A DNA stretch of 64,000 bases from Anniella stebbinsi. Taxonomy: Eukaryota; Chordata; Lepidosauria; Squamata; Anniellidae. Positions 11,473-22,262 of this stretch are shown here, piece after piece (position 1 is the first letter of the stretch; every line of letters starts with the position of its first letter). A program made the translations under genes and the position numbers. The DNA is taken from positions 187,185,654-187,249,653 of the forward strand of contig JARDYH010000001.1 of NCBI GenBank assembly GCA_029215795.1, in the 5' to 3' direction. The notes under the pieces are model-generated. The model was given only the letters and a program-made list of their open reading frames with translations, was not told where the DNA came from and searched no databases.

Positions 11473-11977
11473 AGTACAAGAACCATGCTGGTTTAAGGGT
11501 AAAATGGTAATATTAAGAGCTTACAATGGGAAAGTAATCCCCATTAAAGGGTTTTGTCAATTAGAGACAAAGGTTAAGGATCACATAGAGCTGATAAATT
11601 TTGTGATGGCTTTGTGGAACACTATGCCTATTCTAGGCCTGAAAACCTGTCAGCAATTGGGCTTAATTAAAATAATTTATATGATAACAAATGCAAAGGG
11701 TAAGCCAATTGAAGATCAATATGCAGATGTTTTTGAGGGCATAGGTAAATTAGGAACTGAATACAAAATAGAGTTAGCAGAACTTAATTGTCCAGTCATT
11801 CATGCACCCAGAAAGGTCCCATTAGCCATCAAAAGAAGGCTTAAAAAGGAGCTAGACGGAATGATGGCCTTAAAAATATTTGACAAAATGGAGGAACCCA
11901 CTGAATGGGTACATTCATTAGTCATCATAGAAAAAAAAGATGGCTCCTTAAGACTGTGTCCAAAAGAGCTTAATTAA
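11473..11977 (+). pseudogene. Ty3/Gypsy pol fragment: protease end and start of reverse transcriptase
   Basis: The open frame resembles Ty3/Gypsy pol. It has an LRAYNG block and an ILGL--C--L block (end of protease), then YADVFEGIGK. The N-terminal RT segment follows with PRKVP, K-ELD-M and the EEPTEWVHSLV-I-KKDGSLR-C block. The usual D-P at the end is lost and a stop follows ELN at 11977. All catalytic RT boxes and integrase are missing. It is an old, non-functional piece. Confidence 0.75.
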
Positions 11978-12048
11978 CATTTCCCAAATTTACTTGTGAG
12001 TAAATGGAAGAGACTTGAAAATCACTGACAGTGGAGTTGGAAGGATGT

Positions 12049-12605
12049 TAGGCATGTGTGAAAAATTTCATAATAATTGGGACAACCCTGTATTTTTTAT
12101 GAATATTTGAAAGATCGTGCAACTTTTGACAGCTCTGAATGCACGTGGCTTTAGCTGTCATTCAGAACTGTCAAAAGTTGCACGGTCACATGACTACCAA
12201 CATCCAGTCTGCACTGTGACCGAATTTCAAGTTTCAAACTTTTAAAATAACAATGTTACAGCAGGGGGTGGGGCTTTTGGGGGAACCCCTATAACATTTT
12301 GAATTTAAAAGATAACGACATGAAACTTGGGGAGCCATGACTAGCAACATCCCATCTGCAAAGTCCAAAAAGTTTCATGTCTCTATCTTTTAAAATAAAA
12401 AAATTACACTCATTTATTAAGTTCTTCAAGGCAAGCGTATGATGAAAATGGTGTCACACGATAATAATCAGATTTCCGATTAATTATCGGAAATCCGAAA
12501 TGGTACAATACAAAAACATCTGATAATATCAGATCCGAAAAAATGTTAATATTGGAAATTCCGATAATGATACGATACGATATTTGTCGGCCGTGCACAT
12601 ACCTA
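12049..12605. mobile_element. Putative hAT-like non-autonomous element
   Basis: Ends are TAGGCATGTGTG on the left and GTGCACATACCTA on the right, an imperfect inverted repeat like family A. The interior has a strong hairpin at about 12113-12187 (GTGCAACTTTTGACAG arms) and a diverged tandem repeat ending in TTTTAAAATAA. The flanking 8-mers do not match, so this may be two fragments or an old copy that lost its target duplication. Confidence 0.4.
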
Positions 12606-13080
12606 ATTATTGCCTGTTTTAAACCTCTTTTGGAAGCAAGGAAGACAAAGTGTCTACATGTCTACTCACAAGTAAGGAAGGTCTGAATCGCTCAGCAGCG
12701 CTTTCAAATAGCATTCCTAGCCTCTGTATGTGTACTCACAAGTAAGCATGAACAGCATGTCTATTCACACATAAGGTGGGCAAGACTCTGCACGTCTGCT
12801 CACAAGGAGCAGGATGAACCTCAGGGTTAAGCAGGACTGAATCACTCAGTAGCATCCTGCTCATGCCCTGCTGCCCTCTTTCCTGAAAAGAAAACTCCCG
12901 TCTCTTCCAGTCAGCAGTTTATTGAAGATGAGAGCTTTTCCCTGCCAGAAGGGAGTAATAGACCCTGAGGAAGAAACTGATGGGCCCTGCAGGCCGTATC
13001 CAGCTCGCGGCCAGAAGTTCTCCATCCCTACCCTTAAATGATTAGGGCCAAATTCCCTTAGAGACTGCTTGCTTTCTCCC
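12606..13080. other. Local diverged repeats, otherwise unassigned
   Basis: Motifs such as ACTCACAAGTAAG and GACTGAATC-CTCAG-AGC recur two or three times between 12660 and 12860, suggesting a decayed local duplication. No gene was recognised. Confidence 0.35.
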
Positions 13081-13436
13081 ATACAGTTCGCCCCACACGC
13101 TCAGGTCCTCTGGGAATCTACTACAGTTGGCCAAGACTAGGCTGACAACCGTTACCCAGAGGACCTTCTCTTCTGCCGCTCCCAGACTGTGGAACGACCT
13201 GCCAGGAGAGATCCGCCAACTTACCAGTCTTCTAGAATTCAAGAGTGATCTCTTCTGGCAGGCCTACCCAGTCGAATTTTAAGACTTGGTTGATTTTAAT
13301 AATGTATTAATTTTATGTTTTTAATCAGTTTTATGTATTTTATATTGTTTGTATTGATGTTGTTCACCACCTCAATCCGGAGGGAGAGGCGGGTAAGAAA
13401 TAAATAAATAAATATATAATAATAATAATAATAATA

Positions 13437-13480
<44 letters not shown>

Positions 13481-13482
13481 TA
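13081..13482 (+). mobile_element. L2-type LINE 3' end with (AAT)n tail
   Basis: The plus-strand reading gives the L2 C-terminal block (AAPRLWNDLPGEIRQL, then a stop). A 3' UTR ending near CCACCTCAATCCGG follows, then A-rich (AAAT)n and (AAT)n simple sequence to 13482. The same block occurs at 34768-35460. It is 5'-truncated, as usual for LINEs. Confidence 0.8.
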
Positions 13483-14738
13483 GGCCTGCCTGGGAATTAA
13501 GCTCAACTTCAGAGGCTTTATCCTCAGTGCCATCTTGGGAATTGTACTGAAACAAGGCCTTCTCTGTTCCACATCTCTGGAATTCCCTCCTATTTGGTTC
13601 TGTCAGGCTCCTTCTTCCTGTTTCCTGTAAAAGAAAGGACATACACTCTTGTTTTGACAGGCTTTTAATATGTAATACTAGTTTCATTACTACCAATTAG
13701 TTTTTACGGGTAACTGCTGTGTGTATGTGGGGGGGGGGGGTTGGTTGGTTGTATTAGGTTTTTGTTGCTCTTTTTAGAAGTTTCTTGTATTTGTATAGTT
13801 CTATTGCACGGTTTTACAATTATGCTGTAGATCACTTTTGTACATTTAGTAGAGAAATGGGGTATAAATTATAAGTTTTTCTTTTAGCAAGCATAACTAT
13901 TCAGTACTGGCACAAACCAGAATCAAGTGCTATTTATACTTCACAGCACATGAATGGACTATAAAATGACAGCTTTTGGACTCTGTCAGCTTTTAGAAAG
14001 TTCCTCTATAAACATCTGCCTGGACTGCACTGTCAGTTAATGAAATGGTAATTTAATGAAGCAAGAATTAAATCTTTCTCTAGCTTGCCATAACAGAAAC
14101 AGGCCATGGTATTTTATTTTGAACAGAAAGAGGAACACGCCTGCTTTTTTGGCAACCCACTCCATGACCTAATCACAATCTAATAGAAAATAAATACCAC
14201 ATCATGGGTGTTTCCCTTCCTGTAAGATTTTCACAAATTCTGGAAGAGCAGATTCATAAAATGACTTGACTATGAGCTGTATTTGATGCCATCCAAATAC
14301 TTCTCACTAACCAGGATTTTAATTTCTGAAGCTGCTTGTCCACACAGAGTTTTATATTGTTGCTCAAGATACAGGATTTTAACCTAAAATTTGTCATTTC
14401 ATTACATTTTGTTGCTGAATTTTAAGTTCATGATCACCTAAAATTCATCTGCTGGAGGATGAAAATGACCCAATCTTCCAACCATATCCTTAGCATGCTT
14501 TCTCTAAAGTCCCACTTTATTCAATAAGCCTTATTCACAGGTAAGTATGCATAGGAAAGTAGCCTTAAGGTATTATATTAACGACCTTCTCAATTTTACA
14601 ATAATATTGCAATTATAGGTCTGTCACTTGCTGTGATATCACAGAACCCTGAGGGAGGGGGTAGGGAAAGTAGGATGGTAGAAGGATGTGCTGTGGGGAA
14701 CTATGAGTATTTCTAAATGAGGCTTTTATTATATGAAC
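13483..14738. other. No gene or element recognised
   Basis: AT-rich DNA with a G10 run near 13730. No domain-bearing frame was found. A fragment near 14510-14560 resembles a dispersed squamate repeat motif but is too short to assign. Confidence 0.45.
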
Positions 14739-14945
14739 ATGATTGGTCACTCACAGAAGTTTGCTTACATAGGTTGCTTACATGACATCATCAATCTCCA
14801 GGGCATCTCCCGTGCATTTTGACCTTCATCCCGCTTTTAAAAATATCAGCAACAAGGAGCATTAATCCAACATATTGGCAGTGTGTAATGACAGAGTTGC
14901 ACTATATGGCAGTGCCATCTAGTGGCTGTATAATGAAACATATAG
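14739..14945 (+). repeat. Unclassified dispersed repeat, copy 1 of 2
   Basis: It shares the order ATGATTGGTCACTCACA, then TCAATCTCCAGG, then GCCATCT, then GAAACATAT with 18795-18970. Conservation is in blocks, so the pair is old. No terminal inverted repeat, tRNA-like box or coding frame identifies the class. Confidence 0.45.
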
Positions 14946-15536
14946 AACTTGCAGGCAAATTAAGTCCTGGAATCAAAGCATATATCTCCTTGTGTAAAGA
15001 AGCCAATTTTTATCCGGCAAAGAATCCAGAAGCAAAAGACCTGGTACATTGCAGGATAAAAGCCTGGTGTGATGGCAGCCTATGACAAAGGGGCTGGAAA
15101 TGAGCAGATTTGGATCTGTATATCATACATACAAAGGAAAGGGATGATTCGAGGGAAAGGGAGTAGCCATCACAAGCCCTCTGCGGACAATTAAAATCTG
15201 ACTATTATCAACCCATGGAGGAGAAATCAAGGTTGCCATAGCAGGTCATGTTCCTTAAATCATACCACACAGCCCAACTTCATACACAGTCTCCCCTACT
15301 CGGGAGGCACTCAATGCACCCTCAAAACCCTGTGCAGTTACACACAAAGGAGCAAAAACCAAAGGTGCACCAAAAAGGGGTGGTGCAAATAAACCTTTGC
15401 AAGTTTGCAGGAACGGGACGAAATCTCACGCACAGATGCCTCTCATGGAGAGGTACCCTCAAAACCCTGCAGTCCTGCAGTTATGCATTTAGTTTGCCCC
15501 AGTAGACATTGCAGGCACAGAGGCTTGGTTTTCATT
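14946..15536. other. No gene or element recognised
   Basis: Mixed sequence without a convincing frame or repeat signature. A short near-duplicate (CCCTCAAAACCCTG) occurs at about 15319 and 15457. Confidence 0.4.
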
Positions 15537-16610
15537 TATTTATTTATTTATTTTATTACATTTGTATACCGCCCCTTAGCCGAAGCTCTCTGGGCAGTTT
15601 ACATAAGATTGAAACAATTAAAAACGATATACAAAAATTAAAACAGCAAAAACATACAATATACACATAATATACACATACATTTAAATCCACTGTAATA
15701 ACTTTAAAAAGCTATAAGCCTAAAAATAAAACAAACCCAGGCTCATCAGATATTGCTAAATGCCTGAGAGAAGAGGAAAGTCTTGACCTGGCGCCGAAAA
15801 GATAACAGTGTTGGCACCAGGTGGGCCTTGTCGGGGAGATTGTTCCACAGTTGGGGGGCCACCACAGAGAAGGCCCTCTCCCTTGTTGCCGACCTCCAAG
15901 CTTCCCTCAAAGTAGGCACTCAGAGGAGGACCTTAGATGTTGATCGTAGTGTATGGGTAGGTTCATGTCGGGAGAGGCGTTCCATCAGGTATTGTGGTCC
16001 AAAGCCATGTAAGGCTTTATAGGTTAAAACCAGCACCTTGAATCGGGCTCGGAAACATGCAGGCAGCCAATGCAAGCAGGCCAGAGTAGGTCTTATATGC
16101 TCGAACCTTCTGGTCCCAGTTATCAATCTGGCTGCTGCATTTTGCACAAGCTGCAGCTTCCGAACCGCCTTCAAAGGCAGCCCCACGTAGAGTGCATTGC
16201 AGTAATCTAACCTGGAGGTTACCAGAGCATAGACAACTGAAGCCAGGTTATCCTTGTCCATATAGGGGCGTAGCTGGGCCACCAACCAAAGTTGGTAGAA
16301 GGCACCTGAGCCTCAAGTGACAGAGATGGTTCTAAGAGAACCCCCAAGCTACGAACCCGCTCCTTCAGGGGGAGTGCAACTCCATCCAGAACAGGTTGAA
16401 GAACCTCCATCTTGTCAGCAGAACCACCCACTAACAGCGTCTCAGTCTTGTCTGGATTGAGTTTCAGCTTATTAGCCCTCATCTAGTCCATTGTTACAGC
16501 CAGGCACCGGTTCCACACATCCACAGCCTTACCTGATGAAGATGAAAAGGAGAAATAGAGCTGTGTGTCATCAGCGTACCGATGACAACGCACTCCAAAA
16601 CTCCAGATGA
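15537..16610 (-). mobile_element. L2-type LINE: RT C-terminus, C-terminal domain and 3' UTR
   Basis: The element lies on the minus strand with its 3' end at the left: a (TTTA)n tail at 15537-15554, then the conserved GCCGAAGCTCTCTGGGC 3' UTR motif. Reading leftward from 16606, one frame has the RT box YADDTQLYFSF, one stop, then KLNPDKTETLLVG and RVRSLGVLLEP. The block with SRLDYCNALYVGLP and LQLVQNAAARLITGTRRF follows. These blocks are typical of L2 in the CR1/L2 group. It is 5'-truncated with a few frame breaks. Confidence 0.85.
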
Positions 16611-16627
16611 CTGCACTCAACATGCTT

Positions 16628-16770
16628 TAACATGTTCTCCATGCTGCTAAAGTGCTAAAGCACTTTGCGCATTTATCTTCATAGGCATAGAAACTTGAAC
16701 ATGTTCCCCATACTGATCGAGCACTAAAGCACAGTTGTGCATTTACCCCCTTAGACATAAACGCTTGAAC
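16628..16770. repeat. Two diverged tandem copies of a roughly 70-bp unit
   Basis: Both units share ACATGTTC-CCAT, CTAAAGCAC, GCATTTA and ACTTGAAC-type blocks in the same order, at about 16631-16699 and 16700-16769. They are diverged and have no known function. Confidence 0.5.
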
Positions 16771-16953
16771 AAGTTCCCAACTGCACATCCCTCACCCCTG
16801 GACAGTACTGAAATAGCCCATATAAAGCTGTTTCCATTATATAGAGAATGCTCATGAGTAGCAGAGCAGCAGCGATCTGAATCACTCTTGCCACACAACT
16901 CTCTAGGTGACCAAAATAACCCACAGTGTCCAACAGATGACACAATAAGCCCA

Positions 16954-17385
16954 TAGGCGTGCGCAAGGGGTGTGCCAGGTGTGCCCACACACACCCTAAT
17001 GTCTCAAGCAATGTACTGCATTGAGGGGGCCATTGAGTAGGGATCCAGAGGGGTATCCAGACACAGCCGGAATGGCCCTCCAGCTGCCATCCGGCTGCTC
17101 CAGCACGCCAAAGAACTGCTGCCTCCAAGAGAGCATCACTGCTCCCGGCAGCAGGAATGAAAAGGCCAGTGTCACAACAAAGCCCCACCAATGCTGGGGC
17201 TTGAGGAGAATCTCCTCATCCCCACCCCCGCACCTGCAACAGCCCACAGTCAGGCAAGCAGAGTAGGGTGTCAGTGTCTACAGTGTTTAATAAATAAATG
17301 AATAAAAATAATATCCTTTATGACTGCGTATTCAATAAATGTTCATCTGGGTGCACACCCTAATGAAATGTGCTGTGCATGCCTA
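16954..17385. mobile_element. Putative hAT-like element with TAGGCRTGCRCA termini
   Basis: The left end TAGGCGTGCGCA and the right end TGTGCATGCCTA form an inverted repeat. Two internal CACCCTAAT motifs lie near the ends. The adjacent 8-mers do not match, so hAT identity rests on terminal resemblance and a length of about 430 bp only. Confidence 0.4.
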
Positions 17386-17961
17386 TGAATGAACCATGGT
17401 GGGTTAAACAACCCCTACAGCACACCATAGTTTATCAGAGAGAGTTGTTTTGGGCAAATAAGCCATTGTGGATTAAAAAACACCTAACAGATGACACGAT
17501 GACCTACGATGGGTTAAATAAACAATACACTTACAAACAGGAGGATTTCACTAAACTGGGAACACACTGGGAAATTCTTTACAGCATGAAAGGGAGGAAG
17601 GGCCACTCAGAAAAGAGAGGATCCTTTGTTTTTCTTGGCAGGCTGAGACGATCTTTCAGAATGTGACACTGTAAAAAAGGAGTCCACATTGGACAGATGA
17701 AAATGAATCCCTCCCAAAAGCAAGCAACCATGTTAGTCGCTACAGCTCAGCACACTCCACATATGCTTTCATAACTGCTTAGATTAGAAAAGGCAAATGT
17801 AAACTGGACATTTTACAAGATCCTTCTGGATTGGAAATAAAATGGAAGCTAAAATGATCTGGGTCATTTGTTTCACTGATAGGCAATAATAGACAAGGTG
17901 TTGTTAATTTAAAACAAAAAATTGCAACTTTTTCAGCCACAAAACTCTCATTCTGTAACTA
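17386..17961. other. Decayed foldback sequence, then unassigned DNA
   Basis: ATGGTGGGTTAAA, ATTGTGGATTAAA and ACGATGGGTTAAA recur between 17395 and 17520, and GATGACACGATGACC resembles the Harbinger-like MITE ends elsewhere in the window. No termini can be set. The rest is unassigned. Confidence 0.3.
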
Positions 17962-18100
17962 CAATTATTAATAATATTTATTTATTTATTTATTACCTGC
18001 CTCTCTCTGGATCGAGGCAGGGAACAACATTAAATATAAAATACATAAAACTAATTAAACGCACATGAAACTAATACATTATTAAAATAACAATAAAACT
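17962..18100 (-). mobile_element. L2-type LINE 3' UTR fragment
   Basis: A (TTTA)n tail is followed by CCTGCCTCTCTCTGGATCGAGG and A-rich sequence. It is the reverse complement of the 3' end seen at 33080-33235. Noncoding and short. Confidence 0.7.
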
Positions 18101-18597
18101 GTGGACATTTGCAGAAATGTACCTAAATTGCATGCACACTTTAAAAGTGTGCTTGTTTGTTTGTTGATTGGCAACAGCTGGGTGTTAATTGATGTCTCTG
18201 ATTTTTACAGCTTGGTACAGATATTGATGAAGAACTGTGAACTCATAAACACACTGAGAGAATAAGTTTTGCTTTTTTTTTTAAGATCAAGTCTCTAACG
18301 TTGTAGAACTAGAGGTATGAGGCAAAACATTCAGGCACATTCCAGCCATTTTGTGAGAAAAGGACAATAATTCTGCAAGAAATGAGCCTGCAACCAGCTT
18401 TCAGCGTGTTTAGTCAATGAGTGAAGTGGCAGCTATGATCAACATTTGGCCACGGTGATAAGTATAAAGACTTGTCTGCCAAAGGGACTTCCAGATTTAT
18501 TTTGAATTCCTCTGCTTTTGGTCTACTGTTCTACATGTGTAACCATTTTAAAAAACACAGCTCCCAATGTGAATAAAGTCTGCCATTAATTATACAC

Positions 18598-18600
<3 letters not shown>

Positions 18601-18657
<57 letters not shown>

Positions 18658-18658
18658 T
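18601..18658. repeat. (GT)n microsatellite
   Basis: About 25 uninterrupted GT units, then an interrupted end. Likely length-polymorphic. Confidence 0.95.
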
Positions 18659-18779
18659 TGGGAGGTAGGGGTCACTGTGGTTGACTTTGGGTTACATCAG
18701 TGCTGCAAAGTAGTCCATGATTGTTATACCCATATTGCTTGGAGGTAGAGTAGCATATGAACTTCTCCAAATGAGCAAT

Positions 18780-18970
18780 TTAATGCTCGCTTATGATTGG
18801 TCACTCACAAATGTTTGCAGGTCCTTTTCATGGCATTGTCAATCTCCAGGATGTCTCCCATTGTTTTCAAGAGGAAATCCATTATTTTATACAACCCTGA
18901 AAATGCAGTAATAAATGGAAAATGTGCTATAAAACAGCGCCATCTGCTGTCAGTAAAATTGAAACATATG
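18780..18970 (+). repeat. Unclassified dispersed repeat, copy 2 of 2
   Basis: Partner of 14739-14945 in the same orientation, sharing the GATTGGTCACTCACA, TCAATCTCCAGG and CGCCATCT blocks. Class unknown. Confidence 0.45.
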
Positions 18971-19229
18971 GGAAACATAACTAGTGTGCTAGGGAGTTGG
19001 ATGTTTTTTAGTGAAATGTAATCTGAAGAGGCTGTGAAGTATTTAAAGCAAGAAAGGATACTTTCCTTCATTTCCTTCATTAAATGGTTTCTGCATTTAA
19101 TTTCCTTCTGACCTCACTGTATACAATACCCCACCACCACCATATGTACTGTATATAAACCTGAAAATCCCCATAATATTCTATTAATCAGATGAAATGG
19201 GCTATAATCCATGAAAGTTAATGTCAGAA

Positions 19230-19610
19230 TAAATGACATGCCAACCCATCGTGGGTAGAACAATGCCTAGAACAAGCCATAGGTTGTCAGGGTGGCTTGT
19301 TGCTCAAAAAAAGCCACCCTGCAGGAAATAGTCTGGGTTCAGATGACACAACAACCCACGTGGCAATGGGTTTTTGCGTTGTGTGAACCCAGCCAGTATT
19401 TTTCTCAAAAAAGCCACCTTGAGAAGCCATAATTTGTTGTTGGGTTGTTCAGAGTGGTTAACAAGCCACACTGCAAGCCACCATATGGAAAATGTCCTGG
19501 GTAAGGATAACGTGTTAACTCACGGTTCAACAAACAGACCACGGTTCAACAACCCACCCTCAACAACTGAGTGTGGGTTAGCATGTTGTGGGAATGCAGC
19601 CAGAGTTTCT
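19230..19610. mobile_element. Nested foldback sequence resembling Harbinger-type MITEs
   Basis: GGGTTCAGATGACACAACAACCCAC, in pieces, and its inverted partners recur (GTTGTGTGAACCCAG; AGCCACCCTG against CAGGGTGGCTT). The TTCAGATGACAC motif matches the end of the element at 51720. Boundaries are unclear because of nesting. Confidence 0.4.
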
Positions 19611-20342
19611 TTTTTGAGTCGATGTGAGAAAGATAAAGTGCTCTGATGTGTTTTATGTGTCTATGTGCTGTATGTTGTAAAAGTGGGAGTTGGTGTTTAT
19701 ATTTAAGTTCTCTACTGTGGAAGAGATATTAGTCTTTTGCTAATAGGAAAACATGGAAGTTAATTTCCACTAAAATATATACTGGAAATGTTTTTGCATT
19801 ATTATTGCACATTGTTGACTGCAGGTGTGCATATGTCTGTGCGGGCAAATGTTGTATATAAGTTCAGTATTGAGGGCAGAGTAAGGGGCCCACAGTGGCT
19901 GCCCACTACAGATGGCTAATTCCAAGGCCTGTCGTGGCTTTGTTCTGGCTCTGTCCATATGCATATAGCCCCTAGCTGAACCAGGATTAAGATTACTCTA
20001 ATGTTATTGCAGATACACTAATGAACTTATTTCAACACAGGTAATCCAATAAACAAACACAGCAAAACCCTGAGTGAGGCATCAGTGTGCAAGCTAGTCA
20101 AAGCCTGGCTACGTGTTACTCTAATTATGTGGAAAGCAGCCATGTGTTAGCCAGGCTGAGAATTCTGCAGAGACAGGCAGAGAGTGCAGGAAGCAAACAC
20201 ACAGGGAATCAGGAGTTACTGGCTACCTTTCTCCCTTCACTGTCTACCACTACACTTCTCTCTGCTTAGTGTATAATTTTCCCTAGGAGTTGAAAAGGAA
20301 GGATCAGGGAAAGTTGTGGCTACACAGAAAGATAGACAAAGA
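19611..20342. other. No gene or element recognised
   Basis: Apparently unique DNA. GACAAAGA at 20335-20342 is the left target duplication of the next MITE. Confidence 0.45.
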
Positions 20343-20662
20343 TAGGCTGACCATATGAAAAGGAGGACAGGGCTCCTGTAACTTTAACAGTTGTAGAGAA
20401 AAGGGAATTTCAGCCAGTGTCATTTGTATGCAATTAGTTTCTGGTGAAATTCCCTCTTCATCATAGCAGTTAAAGTTGCAGAGACCCTGGCTTCTTTTGT
20501 ATATGGTCACTCTAGTATAGTGCCCGCAACTTTAACTGTTGTGATGAAGAGGGAATATCACCAGGAACTAATTGCATACAAATGATACTGGCTGAAATTC
20601 CCTTTTCTCTACAACTGTTAAAGTTACAGGAGCCCTGTCCTCCTTTTCATATGGTCAGCCTA
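20343..20662. mobile_element. 320-bp hAT MITE
   Basis: Termini are TAGGCTGACCATATG and CATATGGTCAGCCTA. The exact 8-bp target duplication GACAAAGA lies at 20335-20342 and 20663-20670. The element is a foldback: AACTTTAACAGTTGTAGAG on the left pairs with CTCTACAACTGTTAAAGTT on the right. An internal GGTCACTCTAGTATAG near the centre looks like a second, buried terminus. Noncoding. Confidence 0.92.
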
Positions 20663-20751
20663 GACAAAGATAAACAACAGAGCTAGTGGCTCCTGATTCC
20701 CTCTGGGTTCACCTTGATGGCCGGTACAGACAATTCAATATTGAAGTCTTA

Positions 20752-21150
20752 TCATAGAATCATAGAATAGTAGAGTTGGAAGGGCCTATAAGGCCATTGA
20801 GTCCAACCCCCTGCTCAATGCAGGAATCCATCTTAAAGCATCCCTGACAGATGGTTGACCAGCTGCCTCTTGAATGCCTCTAATTTGGGAGAGCCCACCA
20901 CCTCCCTAGGTAATTGATTCCATTGTCATATTGCTCTAACAGCCAGGAAGTTTTTCCTGATGTCCAGCCAGAATCTGGCTTCCTGTAACTTGAGCCCATT
21001 ATTCCATGTCCTGCACACTGGGATGATCGAGAAGAGATCCTGGCCCTCCTCTGTGTGACAACCTTTCAAGTATTTGAAGAGTGCTATCATGTCTCCCCTC
21101 AATCTTCTCTTCTCCACGCTAAACATGCTGAGTTCTTTCAATCTCTCTTC
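20752..21150 (-). mobile_element. CR1 LINE 3' fragment
   Basis: It starts with TCATAGAATCATAGAAT, the reverse complement of the CR1 3'-terminal octamer repeats. The minus frame then encodes the CR1 C-terminal block ([21 protein letters not shown]). It is 5'-truncated. Confidence 0.88.
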
Positions 21151-22144
21151 ATTTACATTGTTATTGAAAGCCCAGAGTTTTGCTGCTATATTAAGTACAA
21201 TATAGTAGCTAGTGGCTCACTGTAACAAGAGTCATGCTGTGGGATCATGAATATACTAGCTATATGACCACAAAACAGAGCAATAGCAATGTTTTCTGTA
21301 AAATGCAGCCATCCGGATAGCATAAACACTGTAGTCCTCTGAAGTCAACATGGACATAGTGCAGATTCAGGGAAAGAGCATCTGTTTAGTACTTGCTTGA
21401 TGAACAGAAATGGAAAACATTGTTATGAACCAAATAAACCAAATGGCTGCAGCTCCAACACAAGCCTTAAGGGATGTTATAAATGTATTCTAGTGCATCC
21501 CATGTGGAGCTGAATGTTCATTGAAAATTCCCAGTATTGGGTTAGAGCCTGAATTTTAACAATTAACCAAATATAAATGGCATGGTCCAGTGCTGAGAAT
21601 AAATGCAAATGAACTGGAAATGTAAGCAAAAAGACAAAGAGCCCCATAGGCAAGCTGGTTTACTGCAGATGAACATTTGTGGGCATGATCAGATGCATGG
21701 CGTGGGGAGTGGATGTACTGGAAACACACACACACACACACTTGCACATGAGTCTGGGGGAGAAGGGATCTCTTTTATTTACATGGTGAGCCCCAGAGAA
21801 CCTAAAAGTCAACAAACACATTCTGATAGCAGATATACAATGCAGCCACTTCCACTCAATCTGAAATGTAAGTACCCTCCTGCCTTCTGAAAGATCACCT
21901 AAGGCAAAGCTAAACAGGAATCACAGAAAGCTCTATTGAATCAATAGGGGCAATGCGATGAAGCTAATAGGAAGTGATGCTGAGGAGAGCTGTGCTTTTG
22001 TATTTTTCTTTTTGTTCTCACTATTTGTTTAGGCAACGAAGAACTCAACATCTGTCCCTGAAACCAATTTGCTTCGCCCCCAGGAACCTGTAGGGATTGT
22101 CAGCTGTCATTTCTTTTAGAAGATGCTTAACTTTTTGATCTTTG

Positions 22145-22145
<1 letters not shown>
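21151..22145. other. No gene or element recognised
   Basis: AT-rich DNA with a short (CA)n at 21724-21741. Confidence 0.45.
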
Positions 22146-22187
<42 letters not shown>

Positions 22188-22262
22188 CATTTCTATACCA
22201 CCCCATAGCCGAAGCTCTCTGGGCGGTTTACAAAGATTAAAACATTAAACATTAAAATTATT
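22146..22262 (-). mobile_element. L2-type LINE 3' UTR end with (TAA)n
   Basis: A (TAA)n run at 22146-22187 is followed by the CATAGCCGAAGCTCTCTGGGC motif, the same 3' end as the L2 at 15537. Only the 3' UTR is present. Confidence 0.75.

Noticed and set aside
12041..12613. Confirmed hAT insertion at 12049-12605
   Set aside because: Termini resemble hAT ends, but AAGGATGT and ATTATTGC differ; kept only as putative.
13364..13696. Minus frames with long Tyr or Ile runs
   Set aside because: Translations of the (AAT)n microsatellite.
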